The notes beneath the pieces are model-generated. The model had not been told where the DNA came from and did not search any database. It saw only the letters and a list, made by a program, of their open reading frames with translations. A program made the position numbers and the translations under genes. From the NCBI RefSeq assembly GCF_014066305.1, contig NW_023501094.1, positions 279,828-343,827 on the forward strand: a stretch of 64,000 nucleotides of DNA, in the 5' to 3' direction. The DNA is from Letharia columbiana. Its lineage: Eukaryota > Ascomycota > Lecanoromycetes > Lecanorales > Parmeliaceae. Within the stretch, counting starts at the first letter, position 1, and each line of letters starts with the position of its first letter. Shown here one piece after another: positions 49,301 through 61,980 of the stretch.

Positions 49301-51349
49301 CTCGCTTTCTTTTATTCTTAATAATCTTTTTATAGAAAAATAGTAGTTTTTCTTTAAATATATTTAGAGTCATCTTTATACGCTTAATATTTAAAAAAAT
49401 ATCTCTCTAGTCTTAATCGTTATTAATAAAGAAATTCTCGCTTATAATAAGTTTTTTATTAAGTCTATAAAGCTCTCTAATAAATAAGAGTCTTAAATTA
49501 ATAAGAATACTTTATATATATAATATACTTATATAAATTATTTAGATACTTAGAATATTAAAGAAGATAATTAAAATATATATTAAAATAAATCTTTTTA
49601 AATCTTTTTTTAATAATATTTATAAGTTATATTTTATAGTTAATCTTAAAATAAAGTTTTATAAACGCTATATTATTTTTAAAAGATAAAAAAATAACTT
49701 AATTTATATCGATCTTTAGAGATTATTTAATATTTTTATAACGACTATATATTTATAATTATCTTTTTAAATAATTTTACTTTACGCTTTAATATCTATC
49801 TTTTATTAAATAAATTTAATAAGTTTATTTTTATTATATTTAAGTTATTTCTCGATAATATAAAATATAATAATTATTATTATACTCGCCTTCGCTCTAA
49901 TTATAATATAAAATATTAGAATTATAAAATAAAAGTCTTTTATCTATTTAGAGAAATTATCTAAAAAGATATTATATTAAAAAACTCTTAAATAAATAAA
50001 AAAGTTTAAATAATTAAATATTATTATTTAGTATAAAACTAATATAATATTTAAAAAAAGCGATCTATCATAGAAGTATTAAATCGAGTTTATTTATATT
50101 AAAAATTATTTATATAATTATTAACTTATAATTAAATAAGATATTACTTCTTTTAAAATTTATATTAATTTTTCTTTTAATATTTTTTATCTATATATTA
50201 TTAAATAAATAGACTTTTATTAGATTATATTTAAAGCTATTAATTAAAAAAAGTATTAAGATTATATAATTAAGAAATAACTTATAAATTATTAAGATTA
50301 TTTTTATTATATACTCTTAAATAATAATAAAATTACTATTATTTTTAATATTAAATAATTTAATAATATTTCTTTTAAGTTCTATATTCTTTATTTTAGA
50401 AAAGAATATATATAATAATATTAAAATAATAGTCTATTATAATAATCGTCGGCTTATTAAAACTATTAATTATCTTCGAAGAGTTATCTTTTCTCTTTAT
50501 TTATAGTTTTAAAGAAGAATCGCTAAAAGAGATAAGTAATTTTTATTAAAGATAAAGTTAATAACTTATTTAATTTTATTTAAATTTTTAAAAGAGCTTA
50601 ATTAATAGTTTTAGTTAACTCAAAGTCTTTAGAAAAGTAATTATCTAATATATTTAGTAATAAAACACTCTCTATAGCCTCTATAACGACGTATTTTAAA
50701 TTTATTACTCGCTTTATAAATAATTATAATTTAATTTTAGCGATAAAGTTATTTATTCGATATCTTAAGAGTATATAGAAAACTCTCTTTAGATCCTCTA
50801 GCGCTATTAATAAAAGTCTTTTCTTTTAAATTCTATAAATCTCAAATCTATAAAAAAACTATATTGAACTCTTATTATAAGATATATTAGAAAATTACTA
50901 TAGAAAAAGAAGTTAACTCGCTTATTATTAATAAGAACTTAAACTCTAATAAATCTTTTATTAAATATATATATTTTAAAAGATTAATAGATTTATAAGC
51001 TTAAGCGTAATCTTATAGAGGAGATTATATAATATAAAGCTCGCTAAATTATTCGCGATTTTAAATAATAAAAAGAAATTAATTTTAATAAAATCTTTAT
51101 CTTTATTATTAAGTTTATAAATTATAAAGTAATCTTTATATTAATAACTATCTTAAATTAAAAGCTTAAATAAATAAATATTAAAATTATCTTTTTATAT
51201 AATAATATTAAAGAAGATAATTTATATTATTTAATTTATTAGCTTTAAGATTAAAGATTAAAAGAATAAGATATATAAGCTTATTAAGATACTTTACGAT
51301 TTAAAATAATCTCTCTAAAATTTAATATAATACTCTTATAATCTATTTA

Positions 51350-51640
51350 AAGAAATTAGATTTTAAATCTATTACTATTAATCTCTCTATATTTATTAAT
51401 AATATTATTATTATCGCTATTTATATAAATAATATTCTACTTATAAATTTTAATAAAATTAAAATATAGAATATTAAGAATAAGTTTAATAAGAAGTTCG
51501 AGATAATTAATTTAGAATCTTATATCTATTATCTTAATATAATAATTATTAAAAATTATATTAATCAAATTCTACGCCTTAACTAAAAAGGCTATATTAA
51601 GAAATTTCTAAAGAAATATAATATATTAAGCTTTACGCTA
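51350..51640 (+). pseudogene. Gamma copy 2 copia reverse transcriptase catalytic region
   Basis: The frame reads IAIYINNILLINFNKIKI, FEIINLESYIYYLNI (original FEMTDLG.SYYLGM) and ILRLN-KGYIKKFLKKYNI. Y-V-D-D has become Y-I-N-N (51422-51433). It is colinear with gamma copy 1. Confidence 0.88.
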
Positions 51641-52129
51641 TCATCTACTCTTATTAATAATAATAAATTTTATATTATTAAAGATAATTTTATCTCTATT
51701 AATTAATCTCGCTATATCTATTAATTAATTATAAAATTACTTATATATATAATATTAGATATTTAATTTAATCTTATATTTATCTATCTTAATAATCTTT
51801 AGATATATTTTAAACTTCGATAAATTTTATTAAAAGGCTATTAAGCGTATTTTTTAATATCTAAATAATATTAAAAACTAATAATTAATATTTAAAGAAG
51901 ATCTAAAATTGCTTATTAATTATATAGACGCGAACTAAATAAATAATTAGAATACTTAATATTCTATCTCTAATTACGTCTTTAATATAAATAATATTAT
52001 TATTAATTAATTATCAAAATAATAGTCTATTATAACGCTATTCTTTTATAAGATTAAATATATTAATTAGATATAGACTATTAAGAAGATAGTTTAATTA
52101 TATAAACTTTTTAATTAACTTAATCTTAG

Positions 52130-52395
52130 CGCTAAGTATATATAGACTATTATTATCTACTACGATAATTAGAGTATTATAACTCTTATTAAAAATTCTT
52201 AATTTTATACGCGTATTAAGTATATCGATATTTAGTATTACTATATATAAGAATAAGTTATTACTAATATCGTTACTCTTAAATATATCTTTATTAAATA
52301 ATAGATCGTTAATAGATTTACTAAGGTACTATTTAAGAATAAATTTAAGAAGTTTTATATACTAATTAGGCTAGAATATCGTTTATAGTATTACC
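52130..52395 (+). pseudogene. Gamma copy 2 RNase H C-terminus
   Basis: The frame YYDN-SIITLIKNS, then TRIKYIDI, then FTKVLFKNKFKKFYILI keeps the order of copia RNase H ends (CDNQSAI.LAKNP, RTKHIDI..H, GLTK.L....F..F). It ends about 370 bp before the LTR, with a noncoding tail between. Confidence 0.82.
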
Positions 52396-52762
52396 TATTT
52401 AGAGGAAGCCGACTTCTACTTCAGAGGAGCTATTTTATTAATCCCCGCAATTTAGGTAATCTATCCCAATATATAGGACGGAGAATTTCTTCCAATTATT
52501 TTATTCAATAACCTCGAATCGATCGATTTTTGATGTGCACCAGATGGCCTAGAAATAAAATTTCCGAAAAACCGTTTTTTTACATTTTGGGGGTTTGACA
52601 TAGTCGTTTTTAGATTTCGACTTTTCACTTTAGCCACCCGACGCTAAACTTACTTTAGCTACCCAGCTCGGATTTCACCTTATCTATCCGGTTTTAACAC
52701 TATTAGCGTTAAACTTCGTGTCTATCAAATTTCGCGTATAAAAGAATACATGCGAAGGGGAG

Positions 52763-52915
52763 TGTTGAAATTCGGAATCACGTGACTCTTGGCGTCTTGG
52801 CGATCACGTGACACGGTCACGTGACACGCCTTAGTGTGTCCGTATCTAGTCGCTCTTTCCTTCCATAGAACACTCTAGTCAATACAACTAAGTGTTCTAC
52901 CTCATATTTTAATAC
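52763..52915 (+). repeat. Right LTR of gamma copy 2, almost unmutated
   Basis: It starts TGTTGAAATTCGG and ends CTCATATTTTAATA. CA and TG steps are intact. It contains three CACGTG palindromes (52779-52784, 52805-52810, 52818-52823), sites of the type bound by bHLH factors, two of them only 13 bp apart. This is the best available model of the active family's promoter. Confidence 0.9.
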
Positions 52916-53200
52916 CTTATAGGGGCCGGTAGTACGAAAGACGATATATCTATAGATAGTGTGTATAGCGTAGATGACTGGTTTTTGATATCGATCGTCC
53001 CCACTATCCAGTCACAACAGGCAAATCCTCGGCTAGTCAACAGACTGTTTTGTGTGACATATGTCTCTACGGTCAGAGAGTCGGATTGGCTGTTTTGATA
53101 AACCTTCTGTTGAGATGAATAATTCGTCTTGAACAACTCTCCGTTTTGTTTGACTCTATAATTTATATAACCCTATGTCTGAATGGAAGTTATCGACTTG
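52916..53200. other. RIP-free island between gamma copy 2 and the LINE
   Basis: Composition returns to normal for about 285 bp. A 75-codon minus-strand frame (53136-52909) begins with Met and contains RGFACCDWIVGTIDIK; I do not recognise it. It could be the original unique DNA into which the elements went, a host gene fragment, or the 3' tail of an element. The frame runs to a stop seven bases from the LTR end, which argues for chance or truncation. Confidence 0.4.
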
Positions 53201-54725
53201 TCGCATGCCATCCAAAAACTATATTTATAAAGATTATCGAGGGAAATTTCCTTCATATCGATAATATAAATATAGGCGATATTTTCTATATATAGTATAT
53301 ATAATTTATTTTAATTAATTCTCGCGTCGGTTATAGCGTAATAGACTCTTAAGACCGCTATTATAATATCTATCTCTATTTAGAATTATATTATAATTAT
53401 CGTATTATCGATATATATTATTATCTTTAATATCCTATTTCTTACTTATATTCTTAGAATTTAAGAGTTATAGATGATATATTAAATAAAATCTTTAATT
53501 ATAATTACGAATAGAGGGTAGCTTAAAGAATTCCTCTATCTTATATCGCTTTATATTATAATTATTTCTTTAATATAGCTATTAATATAAATCTTAATCT
53601 TAGCTTTTTTATAGATAAGTTATACTTAGATAATAAATTTTTTAAATATATCTAGTTCTTTTAGAATTGCTAGAAGAAACTTATAGCTAACTCGATTATA
53701 TACTTTTTTCTAATCGAGAAAGAGAATAGCGATTTCTTTTTATTTCTGCGATGGCTTTTTGGCGAGTTTATACTTAATTATTAGAAATTGAATTATTTTA
53801 ATATTATCGTCGATAAGTTTCTTTAATAAAAAAGTTGATTATTATTTATTAATTATCTCGTCTAAAGCCTTTACTAGATATTATATTAGAATATCTATAA
53901 AGATTTTATAATCTATATTTATAATAAATAGAGGGCGATAATTCTTAATATTAATTTATTTCCTTTTATTTTTAAAAAGAATAGTTAGAATCTTATTTAT
54001 CTAATACTTTAAGAGCTTCTACTCTCATTATATCTAATTATAGAAAAAGATTAATCGAGCGACGATAATTAGAATTTTCTCTTTTTCTTCTTCTCTTATT
54101 CTATAATAGCCTTATAGAACTCGCTTAAAAAGCCGTCTTTATTTAGCGAGGTTTCTAAGAACGCCCGATAAATAGCGGCTTATACCTCTCGAGCTTTAAT
54201 AGAGTTTTTTATTTTAATAGTATCTATTAGACTTACCCGATCTATTATACATCGTAAAATTTTATTTTAAACTCTCTTATTTAAAGGTTTTATATTATAA
54301 AGATTTTGATAGTAGTTAGTTACTACTCTAAGAATACCCTTCGAATCTATATATATCTCTTTTTAATTATTTTTTAAGGCCTCGATAAAGCTATAATTTA
54401 TATATCTAGCCCTCGCGAAAAATTATCTTATTAACTTTTTATTAAGAATAAGATATTTAGTTATAGTATTATAGAAATAGAATTAATTATATATATCTAT
54501 AAGCTATTCCTCACGCGTTTTAATAGTTACTATTTTTTTCTCTAGCTTAGAGTTTAGTAGTCTAAGATATCTTTTCTTTTATAGTTATAGGCGATTGCGC
54601 TATAGATTATACTTAAGTTTCTAATCCGCTCTATAATTATTCTTTACGATTCGTTTCATAAATTACGCTATTAATGCCTTATAAATCATTTACTCTTTTA
54701 TTAGATTTTCCCCTAAGAGTGCCTG
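53200..54725 (-). mobile_element. LINE-type reverse transcriptase fragment
   Basis: The minus-strand frame shows the order of a non-LTR RT: DGFLSEFYKAI near 54150, KNYRPLFIINIDYKI (original NWRPISLLNTDYKI) near 53930, EIAILFLD-KKVYNRVSYKFLLAIL near 53700, I-R-NSLSYPLFVI (original RQGDPLSCPLF) near 53545, and the catalytic YIDNT (original YADDT) at 53401-53415. No endonuclease domain is present; the 5' side ends where gamma copy 4 begins. The Tad1-like group, common in fungi, is the likeliest source. Stops interrupt all segments. Confidence 0.85.
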
Positions 54726-54729
54726 TAAT

Positions 54730-57700
54730 TGTTGAAAGTAGTAGGTGGAACACTTAGTTGATTAGATCTAACTGCAGAGAGCATCACGAATATATATGTC
54801 GCCAAGCCTCGGCAAACCTTCCTCGCCTCGGCTAACCTTTTAAATTTTCTTAGTTAGGTAACTTATTTCGATACTCTTATATACTCGAAATAGAGCTCGA
54901 ATCAAATAAGTAGAAAAACGAAAAAAATACTCCTATCTCTCTACCCCCCATTCAAGTAAATAGTCATATTTGAACGCCGGGTGGCAAAGGTAAAGAGGGC
55001 ATGTACATAGGAAAATTCCATTTACCTTATATAAAAAATCCCTTTTTTTATCAAAAAGCTGGTTTTTGAAAATTTTATTTTCAGTCCACTTAGTGCACAT
55101 CAAAGATCGATCGATTAAAGGTCGAAAGTTTATAACGTCCACAATAGGATAGGTAATATTAAAAGTTGAAATCTGAAAATGACTATATTATATTTTAGAT
55201 ATCTAGTCCTTAACGTATAGTAGTAGAAATAGCTATTTCGATGTAGAATAGCAAGTTCGTAGAGTGCTAAGCTTGATATAACGACTCGGCGAGCTAACCC
55301 GAGTAATAATCACTCGAGATATAAAGACTAATTAGAAGTAGGCTTTTATATAAGTAATAATATCGAAATTCATTTACCCCTTAAGATGCTGGAGTTAACT
55401 CTTTCTTAATAATAATTTATTTATCTCTTAAGATATTTATAAAGCTTAATCTCTATAATAATAAGCGTATTATTAAAATTTAACTTTATTTACCTCTTAA
55501 GATGCTATAGTTATTACCTCTTTCTTAATAATAAGCGTATTATTGAAATACGAGAAATAATTATTCTATAGATGAGATTCTAGACTAATAAATTCTTAAA
55601 AGAGCTTAAATTTATTTCTATATAGGGCCTTAATAAACCTATTAACTATCTATTTATTAGTAAAAATATATTTAAAATTTATATTATTATTAGTAATTTA
55701 GCTATATATTTAATAATATTAAATATTAATATATTTAATATAACTATAATATTAAGAATTCTTTATTAAAATAATTACGTCTTAATTATTATCGAAGATA
55801 ATAATTATTTAAAGTAATTTATTAAGATGGATTTAATTAAGTAATCTTTAAAGTTAAATAGCTTTCTTTATAGTTTAAATATAATTAATATATTTAGTCT
55901 TATAAATAGATAATATAATAATAGCTTATCGCTTAAAAGACTAGCTAATTATCTTACTTTCTAGATTATAAATATAATTTAAAATTAATTTATAAATATC
56001 GTAATTATTAGCTTAATCGAAGTTAATATAATTAATTAAATCTTAAAGCGAATCTTTATAGATAAGATATTAGTAAATAGTTACTTTAAGATATTAAAAG
56101 ATATATTTAATAACCGCGTAATAGGCTTTTAATAGGATTTAAAGAATATTATAAGACTATCGATATAGCGAATATAATATTCAATCTTATATTTAGTATA
56201 GCGTATATAAGAGATTTAATAGCTAATTAATAAGTTTTTAATAACTTAGCGAACGCTATATAATTATTCTTAACGGAAAGCGATTATATATTAATCTCTA
56301 TAAGAGTAAATTATAATTTAAACTTCTATATTTTATAGTATCTAAGAAATTATTTAATATAGACTAATTAATTTAAATATAATATCTAATTAATATAATT
56401 ATAAATTATAATTATATCTAAATAATAGCTATAAAAATCTAAATTAATTATTTTAAACTTAATATTAAGCGTATTCTTAATTTATTAAATATTAAATTAA
56501 AATGGGCTACTAATAATAATATATATAGATTATATTAAAGAGCGATAATAATATTAATATCGAGATTAATAAATATATTATAGTCGATATCGATAGAGAT
56601 AAAATCGATTTCTCATTATATAGTTAATAAAGGTATTATATTATATACGCGGGGGACTACTTTAAATTATAGAGTATCTTATTAAGCTTATAGATCTATT
56701 AGAAGTACTTTTTCGAGATAAAATCGATAGATTATTTTATATAGATCTCCTCCTTTAATATCCTTATAAAGGAAAGTAATTTTAATATCTATTTATTCTA
56801 AATTCTAATCTTCGATAGCGGCTAAGATAAAAATAGTCCTTATAGAATATAGACTTAATTATTAAGACGAAGGTTTTATTATAATTTAAATCTTCGCGTT
56901 ATTCGAAATTATATATTATTTAGCGAGCCTTATAGCGAGTAACTTTATTATTAAGTTTATATTTTAAAGTATAAATCTATCTACTACGAAATATAATACA
57001 TTTATAAAATAAATTAATAAGAGTTTAGATATTATTCTCTTTCAGCGATACGAATTCTTCAATTATACCGCCTTTTTATTATTTATAAAAAGAATTATTT
57101 ATTATAATCTCTTTATAGATTTTTAGCTTATATAGCTCTATATTTATAACTTAAATAATTATAATATAAAGTATAAAAGAATTTAAAGAGAGATTTCGGA
57201 TTAATTAGGGTAATTAGATTATATATAAAGATATATTATTTTATATTATAGAGGTAGACGAAGGTGTAATAATAGAAATATCTATGTCGAAGTTAAAAGA
57301 GAGTTATTATAAGCTTTAAAGGTCTTAAAATAAATCTAGATAATTAAATAAGTTTATCTATATTTATTATATCTATAGAGAAAGAAAATTTTTAGCTAAA
57401 AAAGACGTTATAGATCTAAATATATTCCCTCTTATAGCTAAATTATTTAGCGACTAGAGAGATATTAAATCGAATAAGAATTTATTCTTTTTTTTACTTT
57501 ATATATACTTTTTATAAATATATAATATTATCGTCTAATAGTAATATTTAATAGATATAATCGTTATTATAATCTACGAGAATATCTTCTTAAGCGTAAT
57601 ATTATTTCTTTTTTTATTTAATAATTAATCTTCTTATTATAATAAAGCTCTTAATTTTAATATATCTAATATATATTAGATAAGACTTATATTTAATATA

Positions 57701-58205
57701 AATCTTATATAAAGTAAGTTTATAACTCGTAATAAAGCTATAATTATAAAGATAGTTTATTACTATTATAAGCTCTAATTAAAATTTTTAATTAATATTA
57801 ATATTCTCTATAATAATACTAATAATACTAAAAAGAGTTTAATTAAATTATTTAATAATCTTATTTTATTTAGAATTCTCTAATTAAATTAGCTCTTTAA
57901 GTAATATTATAATAAATATAATAAATATCGAAATTATAATTCTTATACTCGCCTTTATAATTGCTCCATAAACGTCTAATAATAAAGTTACTATATTCGT
58001 TACGAAGCTAAAAGCGCTTAAAAGCGATAAAGATATCGCTTTTTTATTCGATAACCTTAATCTTCGAAGCGTTTATTATAATTATTTAGAAAGATAATAA
58101 AGTATTTTTTTTTATTCAAAGCCACGTGGGGTAATAGAGCTATAGATATCGATATTAGATTAAATTATTTAATCTTTCCCTTAAGCGAATATAGGATTTA
58201 TATAA
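54730..58205 (-). mobile_element. Gamma copy 4, copia element, inverted
   Basis: The outer end TGTTGAAAGTAGTAGGTGG is the complement of an LTR end CAACA. The first 560 bp are weakly mutated and hold the complement of the tail block of gamma copy 2 (AATCGATCGAT, TTTGATGTGCAC). The minus-strand pol gives YNRSI-like degraded RNase H, then RT at about 56500-56900 with ILAAIED-NLE-IDIKITFLYKDI (original A..DWE..Q.DVKTAFLYG.I) and RFYLEKVLLID. It parallels copy 3 and marks the empty site of the short LTR element. LTR length cannot be set because the other end is not found. Confidence 0.82.
56480..56900 (-). pseudogene. Gamma copy 4 copia reverse transcriptase
   Basis: Minus-strand blocks in order: IDIKITFLYKDIKGGDLY, RFYLEKVLLIDL, VVPRVYNII (original QSPRVWYNTL), EIDFISIS, then INIIIAL where the YVDD site follows out of frame. 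The frame break after INIIIAL comes from a small indel relative to copy 3, which reads ALYINNILII there. Confidence 0.75.
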
Positions 58206-59814
58206 TATATTCTTCGCTTTTTTAATAGTATATAAAGCGTAAGACTTTATTTCTATAATTTTTTTAATAAGATTTATATCTTTAAATAACTTAACGAGCT
58301 TTTAAATATTTTAATATTCTAAATAATCTATACGAGTATATTAAAGATTAAGAGTTTCTTTATTAATTTTATAGAGCGTATCGTCGAAGTCGAAATCGAA
58401 ATTAGAGTTAAAGATATTAGACTTAGCGAGAATAGAAATACCTTTATTTACTAAATTAATCTTCTTTTTATATTTCAAAGTAATCTAAAATATAGCGAAC
58501 TTTATACTATACTATTTAGATATTAATATAAATATCAATTTAGCTTTAAACGATATTAATATAAATTTTAACCTTTTATATATAAAAGATATATAGATTA
58601 TTTTTCTATAGCTAAGCGATAATATTATAATAATTAATTTTAATATTATTTAAAACGAATTTTATAGATAGATTATTATATATTAATTATTTTTAAGAAA
58701 TTAGATTAAGAGATAGCTCGAGAAAATAAAGAATATTAATAAAGAATTAATTTTTTTTTCTTATTATTAATAATAGTACTAAGATATATTTTATTAATAT
58801 TAATAAGAGATAAGAGAAGTCCTTAATACCCTTAATTAAATAAATATTATCTACTTTAAGAGTTAAGAGAGATAATATTTAATAAAAATATTTTAATAGA
58901 GAGTAGAGTGCTATAAGTAGATATAATCTAAAGTCTATCGCTTAGGATAAGCTATCGCACTTTAGCGATAATTTTCGATATATATTTTTCACACTTAATA
59001 AAATTGGGATAACGCTTTCTACTAGACTTATAATCTCTATTTTTATTCTTTTTATTAATAAACTTAAAGTTATTATCTTAAATATTACATATATTCTATT
59101 ATTATTATTAATATATTTAATTTTCTTGAATAGATAGCTATAAGGGATCTAAATTATTTTAATATAATAATATTTCATAATAACTGTATAATTAACTGAA
59201 TTTATTATATACGATTATTAATGATAAGATATAACTATTTATCGAAATAGCGTATTTATAATTATAATATCGATAAATATAGGCGATAGAAAGTATAAAT
59301 TAATATAATATAATACGTATATAATATAATTAACTTAGAATATTCGCTATTATAGTTACTTTAAACTAAAAAGTAGCTAATAATATATTTAAGCGAGATA
59401 AGCTTTATGATTTTTCTAGTGTCTTAAATAAGATTAGAAAGTATAAATAAAATAGATATTATAGGCCTTATTCAAATCGATATAAGAAGGGAATATTAAT
59501 AAGAAAATTTATCTTTTAATTTTAGCTTAGATAAAGATATATTAATAATATCTATATATACCCTTAAGGCGAGTCGCTAATTCTTCTTTATATTTAGAGA
59601 TATTAGAGATTAGTTAATAGCTAATAATAGAGATTATAATGAGTATTAAAATCTCTTTAAACTTATTATTAATAATAATTATCTCTTATAGTAGATAGTT
59701 ATTTATTTTAAGCTTTCTAGATTTAATAGTAAATTATTATTAAGATAACTTTAGATAATATTAATAATTAGTTTATATCTTAGCTTTTATTTAATAACTT
59801 TATATTTTTTAATA
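58206..59814. other. Unassigned repeat-derived stretch
   Basis: The left 700 bp are RIP-mutated and may be the integrase/gag side of gamma copy 4, which copy 3 lacks for comparison. From about 58930 to 59480 some TG and CA steps return (for example AATTGGGATAACGC, AACTGTATAATTAACTGA). No domain or repeat partner is recognised. Confidence 0.35.
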
Positions 59815-61661
59815 GTTAAAAGACTATCGCGAATAGAATTAAGATTAAAAAAAGTTAAATAATTAATTTTTATAGTTCTATTAATCTTAACGATTAATAT
59901 TTAATTAATCTTATTAAAGGCCTTATTAAAAGATTTAATTATTATATTATTATTATAGTAATTAGCTTTATTAAAGCCTTTAATAAAATAATCTAGATAT
60001 TTTAAATTATATATCTTTCTTTAATTTAAATACTTAAATAAATAAAGAAATTAATATTATAATAGATAATAGATTTATAAAAGTATATAAGTCTACTATA
60101 ATATCTTAATAGATAAATATTAATTAATTTTCGATATTATCTATATTAATAGATTTAATATAATAAATAACTACTTATATATAGTCTAAAGGCTCTCTTC
60201 TATTATATATATCTATTAGAGTATATTTCTTAATAGTAAAATAAGCGAGTACTATCTTAGTCGATTCCTTGAATTATCTTAATAATATCTTATACTATTT
60301 CTTAATATCGTTGTCTATTTATAAATTAAGCTTCTTAAAATCTAATAATTCGATAATATATTATAATAACGCTATATCTCTTAGTACTATATTAAAATTA
60401 GCTTTAATTATAGAAAAGTCTTTTATAATAACTATATCTCGTAATTATTTTATAAAAAAAATAATGCTACGAAAGTAGATATCTTTATTAATTATAATAA
60501 TCTTATCTTCTCCGTAGAATTTATCGAGATAGAGGTTGAAGTAATTAAGATTTGAGGAATTTTATTAATTGAAAGTACTTAATAAAATAGATGGCTTTCT
60601 AAATAGATCTTATAATCTTAGTTATTTTATAAAGTCTATAGAGCTAAATAGTATTTATAGATTCTATAGTACTTAGATTATAGCTCTCTAGATAATATTA
60701 TTAATATCTTATTAAAGCTATTAATAATTAAGAGAAGAATTTAAAGTTATAATATTATTATAGATTATAATCTCTATAAAGATCTTAGATATAGAAGAAG
60801 AATATTTACTAGATAAGCTTATTAGCGTAAAGCTTTTTACTTAAATAATTTCTAAAGATTCTTATATAACTAGCGAGGGAGAGCTTAATAAAGGCGAATT
60901 TAATAAGGTAGTATTGATTAAAGAAGGCTTTAATAGCTCTACTAGCTATATAGTAAGATTATTAAAATCTTTAACTATCTTATAAAAGAATAACTTATTA
61001 ATAATTTAATCTAATAACTATAGTATTAACGACTTAAATTCTAAAGAATTAAATCTAGTTTTTACTCTATTATTTTATAACGTAAATAAAAGCCTTAATA
61101 GCTCTAGGGGCTTAAGGGTATAAATAATAAAATATTAAACTATAAATACTATCGAAGGCTTTAACAGATTAAGATATAAATATATTATTTTAATAAAGTC
61201 GTCGATTTAAAAGGCTAATATAATTACTCTTTAATTAATATAGATATAAACGACGTCGACGTTAAGAAGATATTTTATTAGATTAGAATTACTTATCAAA
61301 TTAGTAAGGTAGTAGAGACTTTTTAATTAATAAATAAAAGAGCGTTAGCGAAAGGCTTAGATAGTAGAATAGCTATAAAGAATTAAGTAATAAGATACTA
61401 TTAAATAAATAAATAATAGTGAAGAAGCTTCTAGATTATTCGATAGTTAATTGATATTAAATAATAATATTACTACTATATTATAAGAGTAATATAGAAA
61501 TATAAATATAAGAGTAGTATATAGTAAAGATGATTATTCTTCTATTAAGAAGTAACTACTTATAATACTAAGCTAAAATTCTTATTAAGATATCTTCTTA
61601 ACAGATACGAAGGTATAGTAGAATCATATATCTATATAGTCGCGATAGCTTACTATAATAT
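59815..61661 (-). mobile_element. Beta copy 3, gag-side fragment with LTR
   Basis: It aligns with beta copy 2 from 28120 to 29940 over its full length, through the LTR start (ATTATAAGAGTAATATAG near 61485) and the AGAAGTAACTACTTATAATA block. It is truncated left at 59815 (ACTATCGCGAATAGAATTAA in both) and its LTR ends at 61661. It is slightly less mutated than copy 2. A 69-codon plus-strand frame at 60269-60478 is antisense to the element and is not credited. Confidence 0.8.
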
Positions 61662-61773
61662 AGTCGAGACTATTAATAATAATATAATAGATATATTTAA
61701 TATAGAGAGTAACTTTATAGTATATTAATATATATCTAAGATCGTCGTCGATATCGATATAGGCCTTATTAAT

Positions 61774-61980
61774 ATGAATAAAATTAGAAATATTCTTTTT
61801 AATAGAAATACTAGAGAAATCGAAGAAGTCGAAGATATAGAAGATAGTAATATAGGTTTAGAAGAATTTAACGATAATAATATTAAAGAGATATCTCGAG
61901 ATAGCTCTATTACTTACTTAGATTTATATCTCGATATATTATATAATTCTCGACTAAAACGAACTTTTATATCTTTTTAG
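61774..61980 (+). pseudogene. Acidic linker frame of epsilon, stop-free for 68 codons
   Basis: It begins MNKIRNILFNRNTREIEE and is rich in Glu/Asp, like the linker between integrase and RT in copia polyproteins. The ATG is not a natural start, because the parent protein was one long frame. The lack of stops reflects few Gln/Trp codons and not function. The frame ends at TAG, probably an old Gln or Trp codon. Confidence 0.55.

Larger units (their letters stand above)
46213..52915 (+). mobile_element. Gamma copy 2, nearly complete Ty1/copia element
   Basis: The left LTR is 46213-46350 (about 15 bp missing) and the right LTR is 52763-52915. GATTATAAGTCTAAG follows the left LTR as the likely primer-binding site. 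Gag should lie at about 46.4-48.9 kb and integrase at 49-50.3 kb, but neither can be delimited. The plus-strand RT has YINNILLINFNK at 51422, then YIKKFLKKYNI. The RNase H end reads YYDN-SIITLIKNS, then KYIFIK--IVNRFTKVLFKN near 52190-52370 (original CDNQ..I.LAKNP, ..VADGFTKVL). RIP falls off steeply from about 52400 to the right end. Confidence 0.88.

Noticed and set aside
54933..55142. 69-codon minus-strand frame in the tail of gamma copy 4
   Set aside because: It overlaps the noncoding tail block shared by gamma copies 2, 3 and 4, where the frame is not kept in the other copies.
60269..60478. 69-codon plus-strand frame
   Set aside because: Antisense to beta copy 3. The homologous part of copy 2 has no such frame.
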